64,000 nt of DNA from CADEFX01 sp963840425. Its GTDB lineage: Bacteria > Pseudomonadota > Alphaproteobacteria > Rhizobiales > Hyphomicrobiaceae. The notes beneath the pieces were generated by a model, which was not told where the DNA came from, ran no database searches, and saw only the letters and a list, made by a program, of their open reading frames with translations. How positions within the stretch are numbered: the first letter of the stretch is position 1; every line of letters begins with the position of its first letter. The translations under genes were made by a program, and so were the position numbers. Positions 46,208 through 54,284 of this stretch are shown here, one piece after another. The stretch covers positions 1-64,000 of the forward strand of contig CAWIYZ010000016.1 in the NCBI GenBank assembly GCA_963840425.1. Direction: 5' to 3'.

Positions 46208-47437
46208 TCAGGCATCGTGGCGGCGAAACACCAGAGTGGCATTCGTGCCACCGAACCCGAAGCTATTCGAAACCACACAGTTAAGCTCCGCATCACGTCT
46301 CTGGCGGACGATCGGAACATCGCCAAACGCAGGGTCAAGCTCTTCGATATTGGCGCTCTCGCAGATGAAGCCGTTGTTCATCATGAGTAGCGAGAAGATA
46401 GAACTCCTGAACACCGATGGCACCGAGCGAGTGGCCCGTCAGCGACTTGGTGGCCGAGATCGGCGGCACAGTCTTGCCGAACACGGTCCTGATGGCGTCG
46501 ATCTCCACGGCATCGCCCACCGGTGTGCTGGTTCCGTGTGGATTGATATAATCTACTTTGCCGACGCCCTTGCCATCGACACCCTAAATCGCCAGGCGCA
46601 TGCATCGGGCGGCCCCTTCACCAGAGGGCGCAACCATGTCGAAGCCATCCGACGTCGCACCATAACCGACCAACTCGCCGTAGAATTCGCGCTCCGCGCG
46701 CTTTGGCGCGCTCCAATTCTTCCAGAACGACAACGCCGGCGCCGCCGGCAATGACGAATCCGTCGCGATGCTTGTCGTAGGCGCGGCTGGCCTTCTCGGG
46801 GCTGGCGTTGAATTTGGTCGACATCGCGCCCATGGCGTCGAATAGAACCGACAACGTCCAATCCAGCTCCTCGCAGCCACCCGCAAACATCACATCCTGC
46901 TTGCCCCATTGAATTAGCTCAGCCGCATTACCTATGCAGTGGGCTGACGTAGCGCACGCAGATGAGATGGAGTAGTTGGTCCCCTTGATCTGGAAAGCCG
47001 TGGCGAGCGCGGCCGAGGGGCCCGAGCACATGCCTTTCGGCACCTCAAAGGGACCAACCTTCTTGGGATCCTTTTCACGCGTCACATCGGCGGCGCGCAC
47101 GATCGCGCGTGTCGATGGACCGCCGGAGCCCATGATGATTCCGGTGCGCTCGTGGACGACCTCTCGCTGCTCCAGGCCCGCGTCGCGAATTGCCTGATCC
47201 ATGGATACATAGTTCCAACCGAGACCCGAACTCCATGAAGCGCTTGGCTTTGCGCGGCACGATCGGCTCCCAGTCGATTTTCGGCTCACCGTGCACCTGG
47301 CAGCGAAATCCGAGCTCGGCATATCTTTCGGCCCTGCCGATGCCCGATCGGCCCTCCCTCAACGCGGCAAGCACTTCCTGAGTGCTGTTGCCGATCGAGG
47401 ACACGATACCCATGCCGGTGACGGCCACGCGTCTCAT
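46208..47437 (-). CDS. fabB: 3-oxoacyl-ACP synthase I (FabB), frame interrupted several times
   Basis: Beta-ketoacyl-ACP synthase paired with FabA in unsaturated fatty acid synthesis. Starts MRRVAVTGMGIVSSIG at 47437; the active cysteine is in SSACATSAHCIG and the histidines in INPHGTSTPVGDA and LTGHSLGA; ends SNSFGFGGTNATLVF. The conserved text jumps frame at about 47230, 46685 and 46403. Each jump is repaired by removing one base from GAACTC, GAATTC and GAACTC, rebuilding GANTC. An in-frame TAG (46584-46586, codon about 284, between MRLAI and GVDGK) remains. Repaired length about 408 aa, normal for FabB. Artefact or genuine decay cannot be told from this sequence. Confidence 0.88.
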
Positions 47438-47504
47438 TTTCAGAATTCCTTCCCCGCTTCCAGCCACCGGACTATCGCCCCCCGACTGGTCCGGCGAGTG
47501 GTCG

Positions 47505-48047
47505 TCATGCCACGGCTGCGCTAGTGTCCTGCCCTGGCTCGAAAAGTCCGACCTTGAGGTCCGTCGCCTGATAGATGACCTGTCCGTCGGCTTTCATCGT
47601 GCCATCCGCGATCCCGAGCTTCAAGCGACGAAGAATGACACGCTTGAGATCGACGATGTATTCCACCTGCCTCACCGTGGGCAGCACCATGCCGGTGAAT
47701 TTTACCTCGCCGACACCGAGCGCGCGCCCGCGTCCAGGAGCCCCGAGCCAGCCCAAAAAAAAGCCCGTAAGCTGCCACAGGGCGTCGAGACCAAGACAAC
47801 CCGGCATGACCGGGTCACCTTTGAAGTGGCATGCGAAAAACCAGTCGACATTCGGATTTCCAGCCACGCTCAGCTCCGCCTTCAGCTGTCCCTTGCCGTG
47901 CGTACCGCCACCTTCCGAAACGCTGGAAATGCGATCGAACATGAGCATCGGGGGCAGTGGGAGCTGGGCATTGCCTGGACCGAACAGCTCGCCCCTCCCG
48001 CAGGCCAAAAGATCCTCGTACTCGAAGGTCGAACGACGTTCGGCCAT
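47505..48047 (-). CDS. fabA: 3-hydroxydecanoyl-ACP dehydratase/isomerase, FabA
   Basis: 180 aa hot-dog enzyme that introduces the double bond at C10. Catalytic His in WFFACHFKGDPVMPG and Asp in CLGLDALWQL, plus PPMLMFDRI. Intact and of normal length, unlike its fabB partner. Divergent from irr; start ATG 48047. Confidence 0.97.
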   Translation of the reverse strand: MAERRSTFEYEDLLACGRGELFGPGNAQLPLPPMLMFDRISSVSEGGGTHGKGQLKAELSVAGNPNVDWFFACHFKGDPVMPGCLGLDALWQLTGFFLGWLGAPGRGRALGVGEVKFTGMVLPTVRQVEYIVDLKRVILRRLKLGIADGTMKADGQVIYQATDLKVGLFEPGQDTSAAVA

Positions 48048-48310
48048 ATCGATCTGTCCCGACCTCTCTCGTTGGTTGCCTCTGGACGCTTATGAGGCCC
48101 GATCATGCGTTCCTACCACACTCATTAACCCTCCAAAAGAGCGGTAAGACCCTGAAACGGGGCGTCATGAACGATCCGGGCACTACGCCACGTTGCAGGC
48201 GAGATGAACACAAACTAGTATGTAGGAGTATGGTTTTCGGGTGGCGCGCTGCGGGATCCCAAAATTGACCCTCGGGACGAAACGCAGCGGAAGTGGAAGC
48301 GAACGCAGAG
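48048..48310. promoter_or_regulatory. fabA-irr divergent control region
   Basis: 263 bases between fabA (minus) and irr (plus). It should hold both promoters and possibly an Irr-bound iron control element for autoregulation, but I could not place a convincing motif. AT-rich core around 48205-48235. Confidence 0.4.
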
Positions 48311-48721
48311 ATGGCACGTACACACGCAGGCGTAGCGGAGATGCTGCGCGAGGCCGGTCTCAGACCGACGCGGCAAAGAATGGCGCTCGGATACCTCCTG
48401 TTCGGTCAACAGGATCGGCATGTAACGGCGGAGATGCTCCACGCAGAAGCCGTCGCAGCAGGTGAGAAAGTGTCGCTCGCCACCGTCTACAATACGCTTC
48501 ACCAGTTCAAACATGCCGGGCTTTTGCGCGAGCTGGCCATTGAAGGCGCCAAGGCCTATTTCGACACCAATACTTCGAACCACAATCACTTCTATGTGGA
48601 GCGCGAAGGCCAGCTTATGGACATTCCCGGTGACTCGATCAGGGTCGACGGGCTGCCTGCCCCCCCGGCGGGAACCAAGATCAGCCACATCGATGTCGTG
48701 GTCAGGCTGACGAAGGGTTAG
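48311..48721 (+). CDS. irr: Iron response regulator Irr (Fur family)
   Basis: 136 aa from ATG 48311 (MARTHAGVAEMLREAG); a GTG at 48293 would add six residues. The winged helix is GLRPTRQRMALGYLLF and VSLATVYNTLHQF. FDTNTSNHNHFYVE and the C-terminus HIDVVVRLTKG identify Irr rather than Fur. The N-terminal heme regulatory motif (Cys-Pro) of Bradyrhizobium Irr is absent, as in Rhizobium forms, and the second heme site reads HNH where HHH is common. Represses iron-using genes when iron/heme is low. Confidence 0.93.
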   Translation: MARTHAGVAEMLREAGLRPTRQRMALGYLLFGQQDRHVTAEMLHAEAVAAGEKVSLATVYNTLHQFKHAGLLRELAIEGAKAYFDTNTSNHNHFYVEREGQLMDIPGDSIRVDGLPAPPAGTKISHIDVVVRLTKG

Positions 48722-48743
48722 ATCGGCGCGAGCCCGCGCTGCG

Positions 48744-49304
48744 CTATTTGACGATCTCGCCCTCGTAGACGCCCCAGAGCTTTTTCTGCTCGACGTAGCC
48801 GCGGTAGTCAGCGATCGAGACGTAGCACCAGCGACCGTCGCAGCTGCGGACATTGGCGATGACTCCGGCTTCGACCACGGCCACGACCCTGGCGCCCTCA
48901 CTATCATCGTCACGCAAGGATACGTTCACCGGCGCGGCGGGAGGCGGTTTTGCTTCCCAGGGCAGCACCAGCGCTGTCCTCCGCCCTGAAACAAGCGCTT
49001 GCAGCACCCACCCGATTGCGCCCTCCGAGTCCCGCACCTGCCGCCAGCCCTCGAACTCGCTAATGACCTCAACAGGCAGGCCGGCTCGCTGAAATACCCA
49101 GAGAACCTTGTAGTCAGTCCCTGGACCTTGTCGGATATGCACCCGGTCGGATTTCAGGCTGACGAAGCGGGGAACTGGCAAACCGCTACCCAGACCAGGG
49201 CCCACGGTAGCCGAGCCCTGCGCGTGAAGCGTCGATGCCGCGCAGAACGCCAACGCTCCTGCCAGAAGCGTGACCGTCAACGTCCGGGCTGGGGTGCGCT
49301 GCAT
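48744..49304 (-). CDS. Exported SH3-domain protein
   Basis: 186 aa from ATG 49304 with a signal peptide (TLTVTLLAGALAFCAAST). Contains two bacterial SH3-like segments: RVHIRQGPGTDYKVLWVF with GWRQVRDSEGAIGWVLQ, and VVEAGVIANVRSCDGRWCY with DYRGYVEQKKLWG. Likely periplasmic and cell-wall associated. Conserved beside irr/hydroxyacid dehydrogenase genes in Rhizobiales. Confidence 0.88.
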   Translation of the reverse strand: MQRTPARTLTVTLLAGALAFCAASTLHAQGSATVGPGLGSGLPVPRFVSLKSDRVHIRQGPGTDYKVLWVFQRAGLPVEVISEFEGWRQVRDSEGAIGWVLQALVSGRRTALVLPWEAKPPPAAPVNVSLRDDDSEGARVVAVVEAGVIANVRSCDGRWCYVSIADYRGYVEQKKLWGVYEGEIVK

Positions 49305-49516
49305 CCGTTCACGTGGATTGATTCTCACGACTGGCGGGACATTTGGCCGATCAGATGGGCGACCGCAAGCCCGCTGTCTGGTGCAGCTCAATCCATTCCC
49401 ACTTTGTCAGCACAAGGGCATCTGTTAGACAGGCGCCATAAGCTGGAGTTCTTGCTCCGGCGAGCGTCGCGTTCGGCCTCCCGGTGGAGGCTCGTATGGT
49501 CCGCGGACGGATTCTC

Positions 49517-50515
49517 ATGCCCCACAACGCCAAACGCCCCCTGGTCATTGTAACGCGCAAGTTGCCCGACGTCGTCGAAACGCGCATGCGTGAGTTGTTC
49601 GACGCCCGCCTCAACGTGGATGACAAGCCCATGTCGCAGGCGCAGCTGGTGGAGGCGGCACAGGCGGCTGACGTGTTGGTCCCAACTGTAACCGACCGCA
49701 TCGATCGCGCCGTGCTTGCGCAGGCCGGACCGCGGCTGAGGCTCGTCGCCAATTTCGGCACGGGCGTCGACAACATCGATCTCGATACAGCGCGCAATCG
49801 GGGAATCACTGTCACCAATACGCCAGGAGTGCTGACGGAGGACACCGCCGACATGACCATGGCGCTGATCCTTGCCGTGCCCCGCCGGCTCGCTGAAGGC
49901 ACGGCTCTGCTCAAGGACACGCGCCGGCATTGGGACGGCTGGTCCCCGACCTGGATGCTCGGTCATCGCATCTACGGCAAACGGCTCGGCATCATCGGCA
50001 TGGGCCGCATCGGTCAAGCCGTCGCGCGCCGCGCCAAGGCCTTTGGGCTTCAGATCCATTATCACAATCGGCGCAGGCTTCCCGAAGAGATCGAGCAGGA
50101 ACTGGAGGCGACCTATTGGGACAGCCTCGACCAGATGCTTGCCCGCATGGACATCGTCTCAGTCAACTGCCCGCATACGCCGGCGACATATCACCTTTTG
50201 TCAGCCCGTCGTCTCAAGTTACTGAAGCCCTCGGCCTATATCGTCAATACGGCGCGCGGCGAAGTCATCGATGAAAACGAGCTCGCCCGCATGATTGAAA
50301 CAGGCTCCATTGCCGGAGCGGGGCTTGACGTTTTCGAGCACGAGCCGGCGATCAACCCGAAGCTCCTGGCCAGTGATCGCGTCGTGGCATTGCCGCACAT
50401 GGGCTCGGCGACCCTTGAGGGTCGCATCGACATGGGCGAGAAGGTCATCATCAACGTCAAGACCTTCCTCGACGGACATGCACCGCCAGACCGCGTGCAT
50501 CCGGCGATGTTCTAG
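49517..50515 (+). CDS. D-2-hydroxyacid dehydrogenase (glyoxylate/hydroxypyruvate reductase-like)
   Basis: 332 aa from ATG 49517 (MPHNAKRPLVIVTRKLP); GTG 49484 and ATG 49496 are in-frame alternatives. NAD motif GIIGMGRIGQAVA, catalytic Arg in NTARGEVIDE, Glu in VFEHEP, His in LPHMGSATLEGR. Probably a cytosolic reductase of glyoxylate or hydroxypyruvate; specificity not decided. Divergent from the SH3 gene and meeting the HAD gene end to end. Confidence 0.9.
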   Translation: MPHNAKRPLVIVTRKLPDVVETRMRELFDARLNVDDKPMSQAQLVEAAQAADVLVPTVTDRIDRAVLAQAGPRLRLVANFGTGVDNIDLDTARNRGITVTNTPGVLTEDTADMTMALILAVPRRLAEGTALLKDTRRHWDGWSPTWMLGHRIYGKRLGIIGMGRIGQAVARRAKAFGLQIHYHNRRRLPEEIEQELEATYWDSLDQMLARMDIVSVNCPHTPATYHLLSARRLKLLKPSAYIVNTARGEVIDENELARMIETGSIAGAGLDVFEHEPAINPKLLASDRVVALPHMGSATLEGRIDMGEKVIINVKTFLDGHAPPDRVHPAMF

Positions 50516-51220
50516 CTAGGACGCTGTGAGGCAAGCTGCAATATTGGCGACGCTGCCAATGAGGACATCGGCATGAGGCTCCAGATCCTCGCGTGCTGCG
50601 GTACCGCTGAGCACGCCGACTTTTGAGCCAACCCCTGCCCGTCGCCCCATTTCGAGATCGTGTACGGCATCGCCGACGACCGCAATGGCGCTCGGATGCA
50701 ACCCCGTTGCCTGGCAAAATGCGAGCGCCATGCCGGGCTCTGGCTTGACGCCGAAACCGGAGTCGCAGCCAGCAAGAAAATCAAACTTGTCGAGCAGCCG
50801 ATGAGCCCCGAGCGAGGCCTGCAGCCCGCCGGCGGAATCATTCGTGGCAACTCCGAGCCGATAGCCTCGGCGCCCCAAGTCACCGATGACCTCCCGCACG
50901 CCGTCGATCAGCACGGAATGCCTAGCTCCACCTTCGCGAAAAAGGCGCTCTATGCTCCTCGCCAGATTCGGCGGCGTTCTGGATCCGAGCCTTGCAGCGA
51001 AGGCTGCTGCGATCTCGTCGTGACTGCCGACAGCAAGGACCGACCCCGACGCTACGTGATTGGTGGAAGGATCGTGCCCACCATGCCGCAACAGCTCATC
51101 GGCCAAAACCACATCACCGCCCGCTGCGAACAGGGCCGCCTCGCGATTGATCGGCACCCAGGTCTTCCAGTAGTCGAGGAGCGTGCCGTCCTTGTCGAAC
51201 AAAATGCCGCGGATGATCAC
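50516..51220 (-). CDS. HAD-family phosphatase (phosphoglycolate-phosphatase-like)
   Basis: 234 aa. HAD motif I is ILFDKDGTLLD (nucleophile Asp), motif II ATND, motif III and IV in GVKPEPGMALAF and AVVGDAVHDLEMGRRAG. The start GTG 51220 overlaps the moeB-like stop (GTGA). Substrate most likely phosphoglycolate or a small phosphoester; a role with the adjacent hydroxyacid dehydrogenase (glycolate/glyoxylate) is an inference. Confidence 0.87.
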   Translation of the reverse strand: MIIRGILFDKDGTLLDYWKTWVPINREAALFAAGGDVVLADELLRHGGHDPSTNHVASGSVLAVGSHDEIAAAFAARLGSRTPPNLARSIERLFREGGARHSVLIDGVREVIGDLGRRGYRLGVATNDSAGGLQASLGAHRLLDKFDFLAGCDSGFGVKPEPGMALAFCQATGLHPSAIAVVGDAVHDLEMGRRAGVGSKVGVLSGTAAREDLEPHADVLIGSVANIAACLTAS

Positions 51221-52062
51221 GAAGCGGCGTCCGAGGCCAGGCACGCAGCCTGCGAGGTTTCAGCATGTATCGACAGATCGGTGATGGTGGGGCTTCTGCC
51301 CGACAACGGGTTATCGGGGTCCCACGCGATCTTTACCTGCTCGAAACGCTGGCCAAGGGCATCGTAAATCAGCAGCCGTCCGGCAAGGCTCTCGCCGATG
51401 CCGACGAGCTCTTTGAGGACCTCCGTCGCCTGCAGCGCGCCAACTACACCGACCACGGCGCCAAGGACGCCAACTTCGGCACAATTCGCGACAGCACCGG
51501 GAGGCGGCGGCTCGGGGAAAAGACATCGGTAGCTGGGCCACGGCTCGCCATCCGCGCGACGCTCGTGCGGCTTGAATGTCGTCACATAACCATCGAACGG
51601 ACCAACGGCAGCAAACACGAGCGGCTTGCCTGCCAGGAAGCAAGCATCCGAGACCAGATAACGGGTCGCAAAGTTGTCTGAGCCATCGGCGACCAGGTCG
51701 TAGCGCGCAATGATGTCGAGCGCGTTAGCCGCACTCAACCGCTCGGCATGAGTCTCGACGCGAACATGGGGATTGAGCTCGCGCACGGTTTCCCTTGCAC
51801 TCTCCACCTTCAGGTGTCCCACATGCCCGCTGTCGTGAACGATCTGGCGCTGGAGGTTGGACAGCGTGACTAGGTCGTCGTCGATAATGCCTAGTGTGCC
51901 AACTCCGGCCGCGGCCAAGTACATGATGACAGGGCTGCCGAGCCCGCCGGCACCGACGACCAGCACGCGGGAAGACTTCAGCTTAAGCTGACCTTGGCCG
52001 CCAACATCTCTCAGGACCAAGTGGCGCTTGTAGCGCTCGATTTCCTCGGGTGTGAGCTTCAT
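51217..52062 (-). CDS. E1-like sulfur-carrier adenylyltransferase (MoeB/ThiF family)
   Basis: 281 aa from ATG 52062 (MKLTPEEIERYKRHLVLRDV). ATP-binding VVGAGGLGSPVIMYL, SNLQRQIVHD and ADGSDNFATRYLV are diagnostic; the conserved cysteine is in VANCAEVGVLG. The CxxC zinc pairs of classic MoeB are not evident. Activates the C-terminus of MoaD or ThiS for sulfur transfer. No moaD/thiS is nearby, so the partner is unsettled. Confidence 0.9.
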   Translation of the reverse strand: MKLTPEEIERYKRHLVLRDVGGQGQLKLKSSRVLVVGAGGLGSPVIMYLAAAGVGTLGIIDDDLVTLSNLQRQIVHDSGHVGHLKVESARETVRELNPHVRVETHAERLSAANALDIIARYDLVADGSDNFATRYLVSDACFLAGKPLVFAAVGPFDGYVTTFKPHERRADGEPWPSYRCLFPEPPPPGAVANCAEVGVLGAVVGVVGALQATEVLKELVGIGESLAGRLLIYDALGQRFEQVKIAWDPDNPLSGRSPTITDLSIHAETSQAACLASDAAS

Positions 52063-52095
52063 AGCTTGACTATATAGGGGATCGATCAATCCGCG

Positions 52096-53619
52096 TCATG
52101 CAGCCCGCTTGCGACCGACCAACAGCACGAGAGGAATGGCTGCAACCGATGCCGCGGTATAGAGGTAGAATGAATTGATATAGCCGATCATGGCAGCCTG
52201 GCGGGTGATCTCCCGTGCAAAAGCCGCGAGGCCGGGAGACGTGTCCAGCGTCCACCCTCCTGCCGCCGACGGCAGGGTCAAGACCTTGTTGAACGGCGTC
52301 ACGAACTCGGTCATGCGGCTGTAGTTGGCGCTCGTGGCGCGCACGACCTCGGTCACCGAAACCGAGATGAAGAAGCTCGACATGATGTTGCGCATCAAGT
52401 GCAAAACGGCCACGCCTTCCGGCCGCAGCTCGGGGTCCAGCGTAAAGAATGCCGAGGTGACGATCGGCGTCCAGATCAAGCCGACGGCCAAGCCCTGCAG
52501 AAACGCATTCGCGCTCAAAGTGATCAGCGCCACATCCAGGCTAATGCTCATCAGCCATAGACCCGACACGATCTGAGCACCAAAGCCCAGGACCATGCCC
52601 ACGCGGGGATCGAGGCGATTTGTGAACATGGCGGCGAAGAAGCCAGCGAGCACGCCGACCCCGCGCCAACTCACCACAAGTCCGACGAGAGAATCGGGCA
52701 AGCCCATTGGGCCTTGCAGGAGCGGCGGCAGCAGCACCATCGGCGTGAAATTCAGCATGCCGAAGATGCTGATGAGCAGCAATCCGATGGCATAGTTGCG
52801 ATCAAGAACGAGGCGTGGCGACAGAAACGGCTTGGACGCCGTGAGGCTGTGCACGACAAAAACATAGAACGCCAGGACCGCGACGATTGCCTCGATCACG
52901 ATCTCATTGGATTCGAACCAATCGAGCCGCTGCCCCCGCGACAAGACCAGCTGCATCGCGGCGATGGCGACCGAGAGCGAGAGGAAACCAGTCCAGTCGA
53001 GCGTGACCCGGCTGTTCGGACGATCCCGAGGCATCGCGAAAAGGGCGCCGAGGCATGCGATCAAGCCGACCGGAACGATCATGTAGTAGCCCCACCGCCA
53101 GCTGTAGTGCTCGGCGAGATAACCGCCGACCGTCGGTCCGATCACGGGGCCGAACGTATTCGACATTCCGAAGAGCGAAATCACGACGGTGTGCTGACGA
53201 CGCGGAAACACGTCGAACAGAATTGTCTGGCCCAAGGGTATCAAGGGCGCTCCGAGCGCGCCTTGCAGCATGCGCCAGAACACCAGCTCCTCGAGCGATT
53301 GGGCGGCTCCGCATAGGAACGTAGCCAGACAGAACCCGATCTGGCTCCAAAGCAGGACCGAGCGAGTGCCAAATCGTGTCACGAGCCAGCCGCTCATAGG
53401 CGTGACGATGGCAGTGGCCAGGATGTTGAAGGTCACCGTCCAGGAGATCTCGTCCTGGGTCGCGGCGACCGCACCTTGCATCTGCGGCAAGATCGCGGTC
53501 GCAGTAAACGTGGCAGCAATGTAGGTGGCAGAGCTGACGACCACCACCGCGAGAAGCAGGAGACGACGAACAACGGACAGCTCCAGTCGCGGCTTGTCGT
53601 CTTGGCCGTTCGCGTCCAT
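52096..53619 (-). CDS. DHA2-family MFS multidrug exporter (EmrB/QacA type)
   Basis: 507 aa with about fourteen membrane segments. N-terminal ATFTATAILPQMQGAV, motif GSWRWGYYMIVPVGL-like text (YSWRWGYYMIVPVG), and WLVTRFGTRSVLLW are standard for DHA2 drug:H+ antiporters. No adaptor (EmrA) gene is adjacent. Expected in the inner membrane. Substrate unknown. Confidence 0.92.
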   Translation of the reverse strand: MDANGQDDKPRLELSVVRRLLLLAVVVVSSATYIAATFTATAILPQMQGAVAATQDEISWTVTFNILATAIVTPMSGWLVTRFGTRSVLLWSQIGFCLATFLCGAAQSLEELVFWRMLQGALGAPLIPLGQTILFDVFPRRQHTVVISLFGMSNTFGPVIGPTVGGYLAEHYSWRWGYYMIVPVGLIACLGALFAMPRDRPNSRVTLDWTGFLSLSVAIAAMQLVLSRGQRLDWFESNEIVIEAIVAVLAFYVFVVHSLTASKPFLSPRLVLDRNYAIGLLLISIFGMLNFTPMVLLPPLLQGPMGLPDSLVGLVVSWRGVGVLAGFFAAMFTNRLDPRVGMVLGFGAQIVSGLWLMSISLDVALITLSANAFLQGLAVGLIWTPIVTSAFFTLDPELRPEGVAVLHLMRNIMSSFFISVSVTEVVRATSANYSRMTEFVTPFNKVLTLPSAAGGWTLDTSPGLAAFAREITRQAAMIGYINSFYLYTAASVAAIPLVLLVGRKRAA

Positions 53620-53685
53620 ATGGGCCGTGCCTCTTCACCCGGCGCCGGCGCGCGGCCGCCGGGCAACCCCTCTCCCCCCGAGGCC

Positions 53686-54144
53686 CTACAGGATCTCGAA
53701 GACGTCATACACTGCCGCGCCCGGCTCGCGGCGGCCCACACCCACTGCAACGATACGGTTGAGCCAATCATACCGCTGCGAAGCGGTCTCGAAGCTCAAT
53801 GACGTTCGCAGGTAATAACTTTCGTGGGGAACCGCTTCGCCCTTGGCGATCTGCTGCATGATTTCCGGCGGTCCATGCCGCACGCCGCGATAGATGGCGA
53901 GCAGCGGGGAGCCATCGTCGAGCTGCAGCAACAAACGAACGTCCGGTCGCAGCGCCCCATCCGTCCCGCCCAAAAGACAATCCACCCCGCCGGGCACGAT
54001 CTCGGCCCCAATGCGGGGACCACGGAAGTGGCCCTTGTCCAAGCGATCGAGGCGGCGCAGCCCCAAGGGGGAGCCTCCCAGCATGTAGGAGCCTGTCACC
54101 TCAATGCGAAGCTCGCCAATGTAGCTCGACCTCAACTCAGGCAT
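53686..54144 (-). CDS. DUF3237 family protein
   Basis: 152 aa from ATG 54144, with GAGAGGAGAGA just upstream. GPRIGAEIVPGGVDCLLGG, LLLQLDDGSPLLAIYRGVR, and FETASQRYDWLNRIVAVGVG match DUF3237, a small beta-barrel family of unknown function. Monocistronic, between the MFS exporter and the M23 gene. Confidence 0.88.
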   Translation of the reverse strand: MPELRSSYIGELRIEVTGSYMLGGSPLGLRRLDRLDKGHFRGPRIGAEIVPGGVDCLLGGTDGALRPDVRLLLQLDDGSPLLAIYRGVRHGPPEIMQQIAKGEAVPHESYYLRTSLSFETASQRYDWLNRIVAVGVGRREPGAAVYDVFEIL

Positions 54145-54284
54145 GTCTCTCCTCTCGGGCAACTAACCGCGCGATTGGTTGCTGTCGATGATTTGGTCGC
54201 CAAGCTGGACAGCAAGCATATCACCGCGACTAGCGGCGCGATGAGCAACCTTGCTGCTGCATACGAGACATCCCGAAACGGGCG

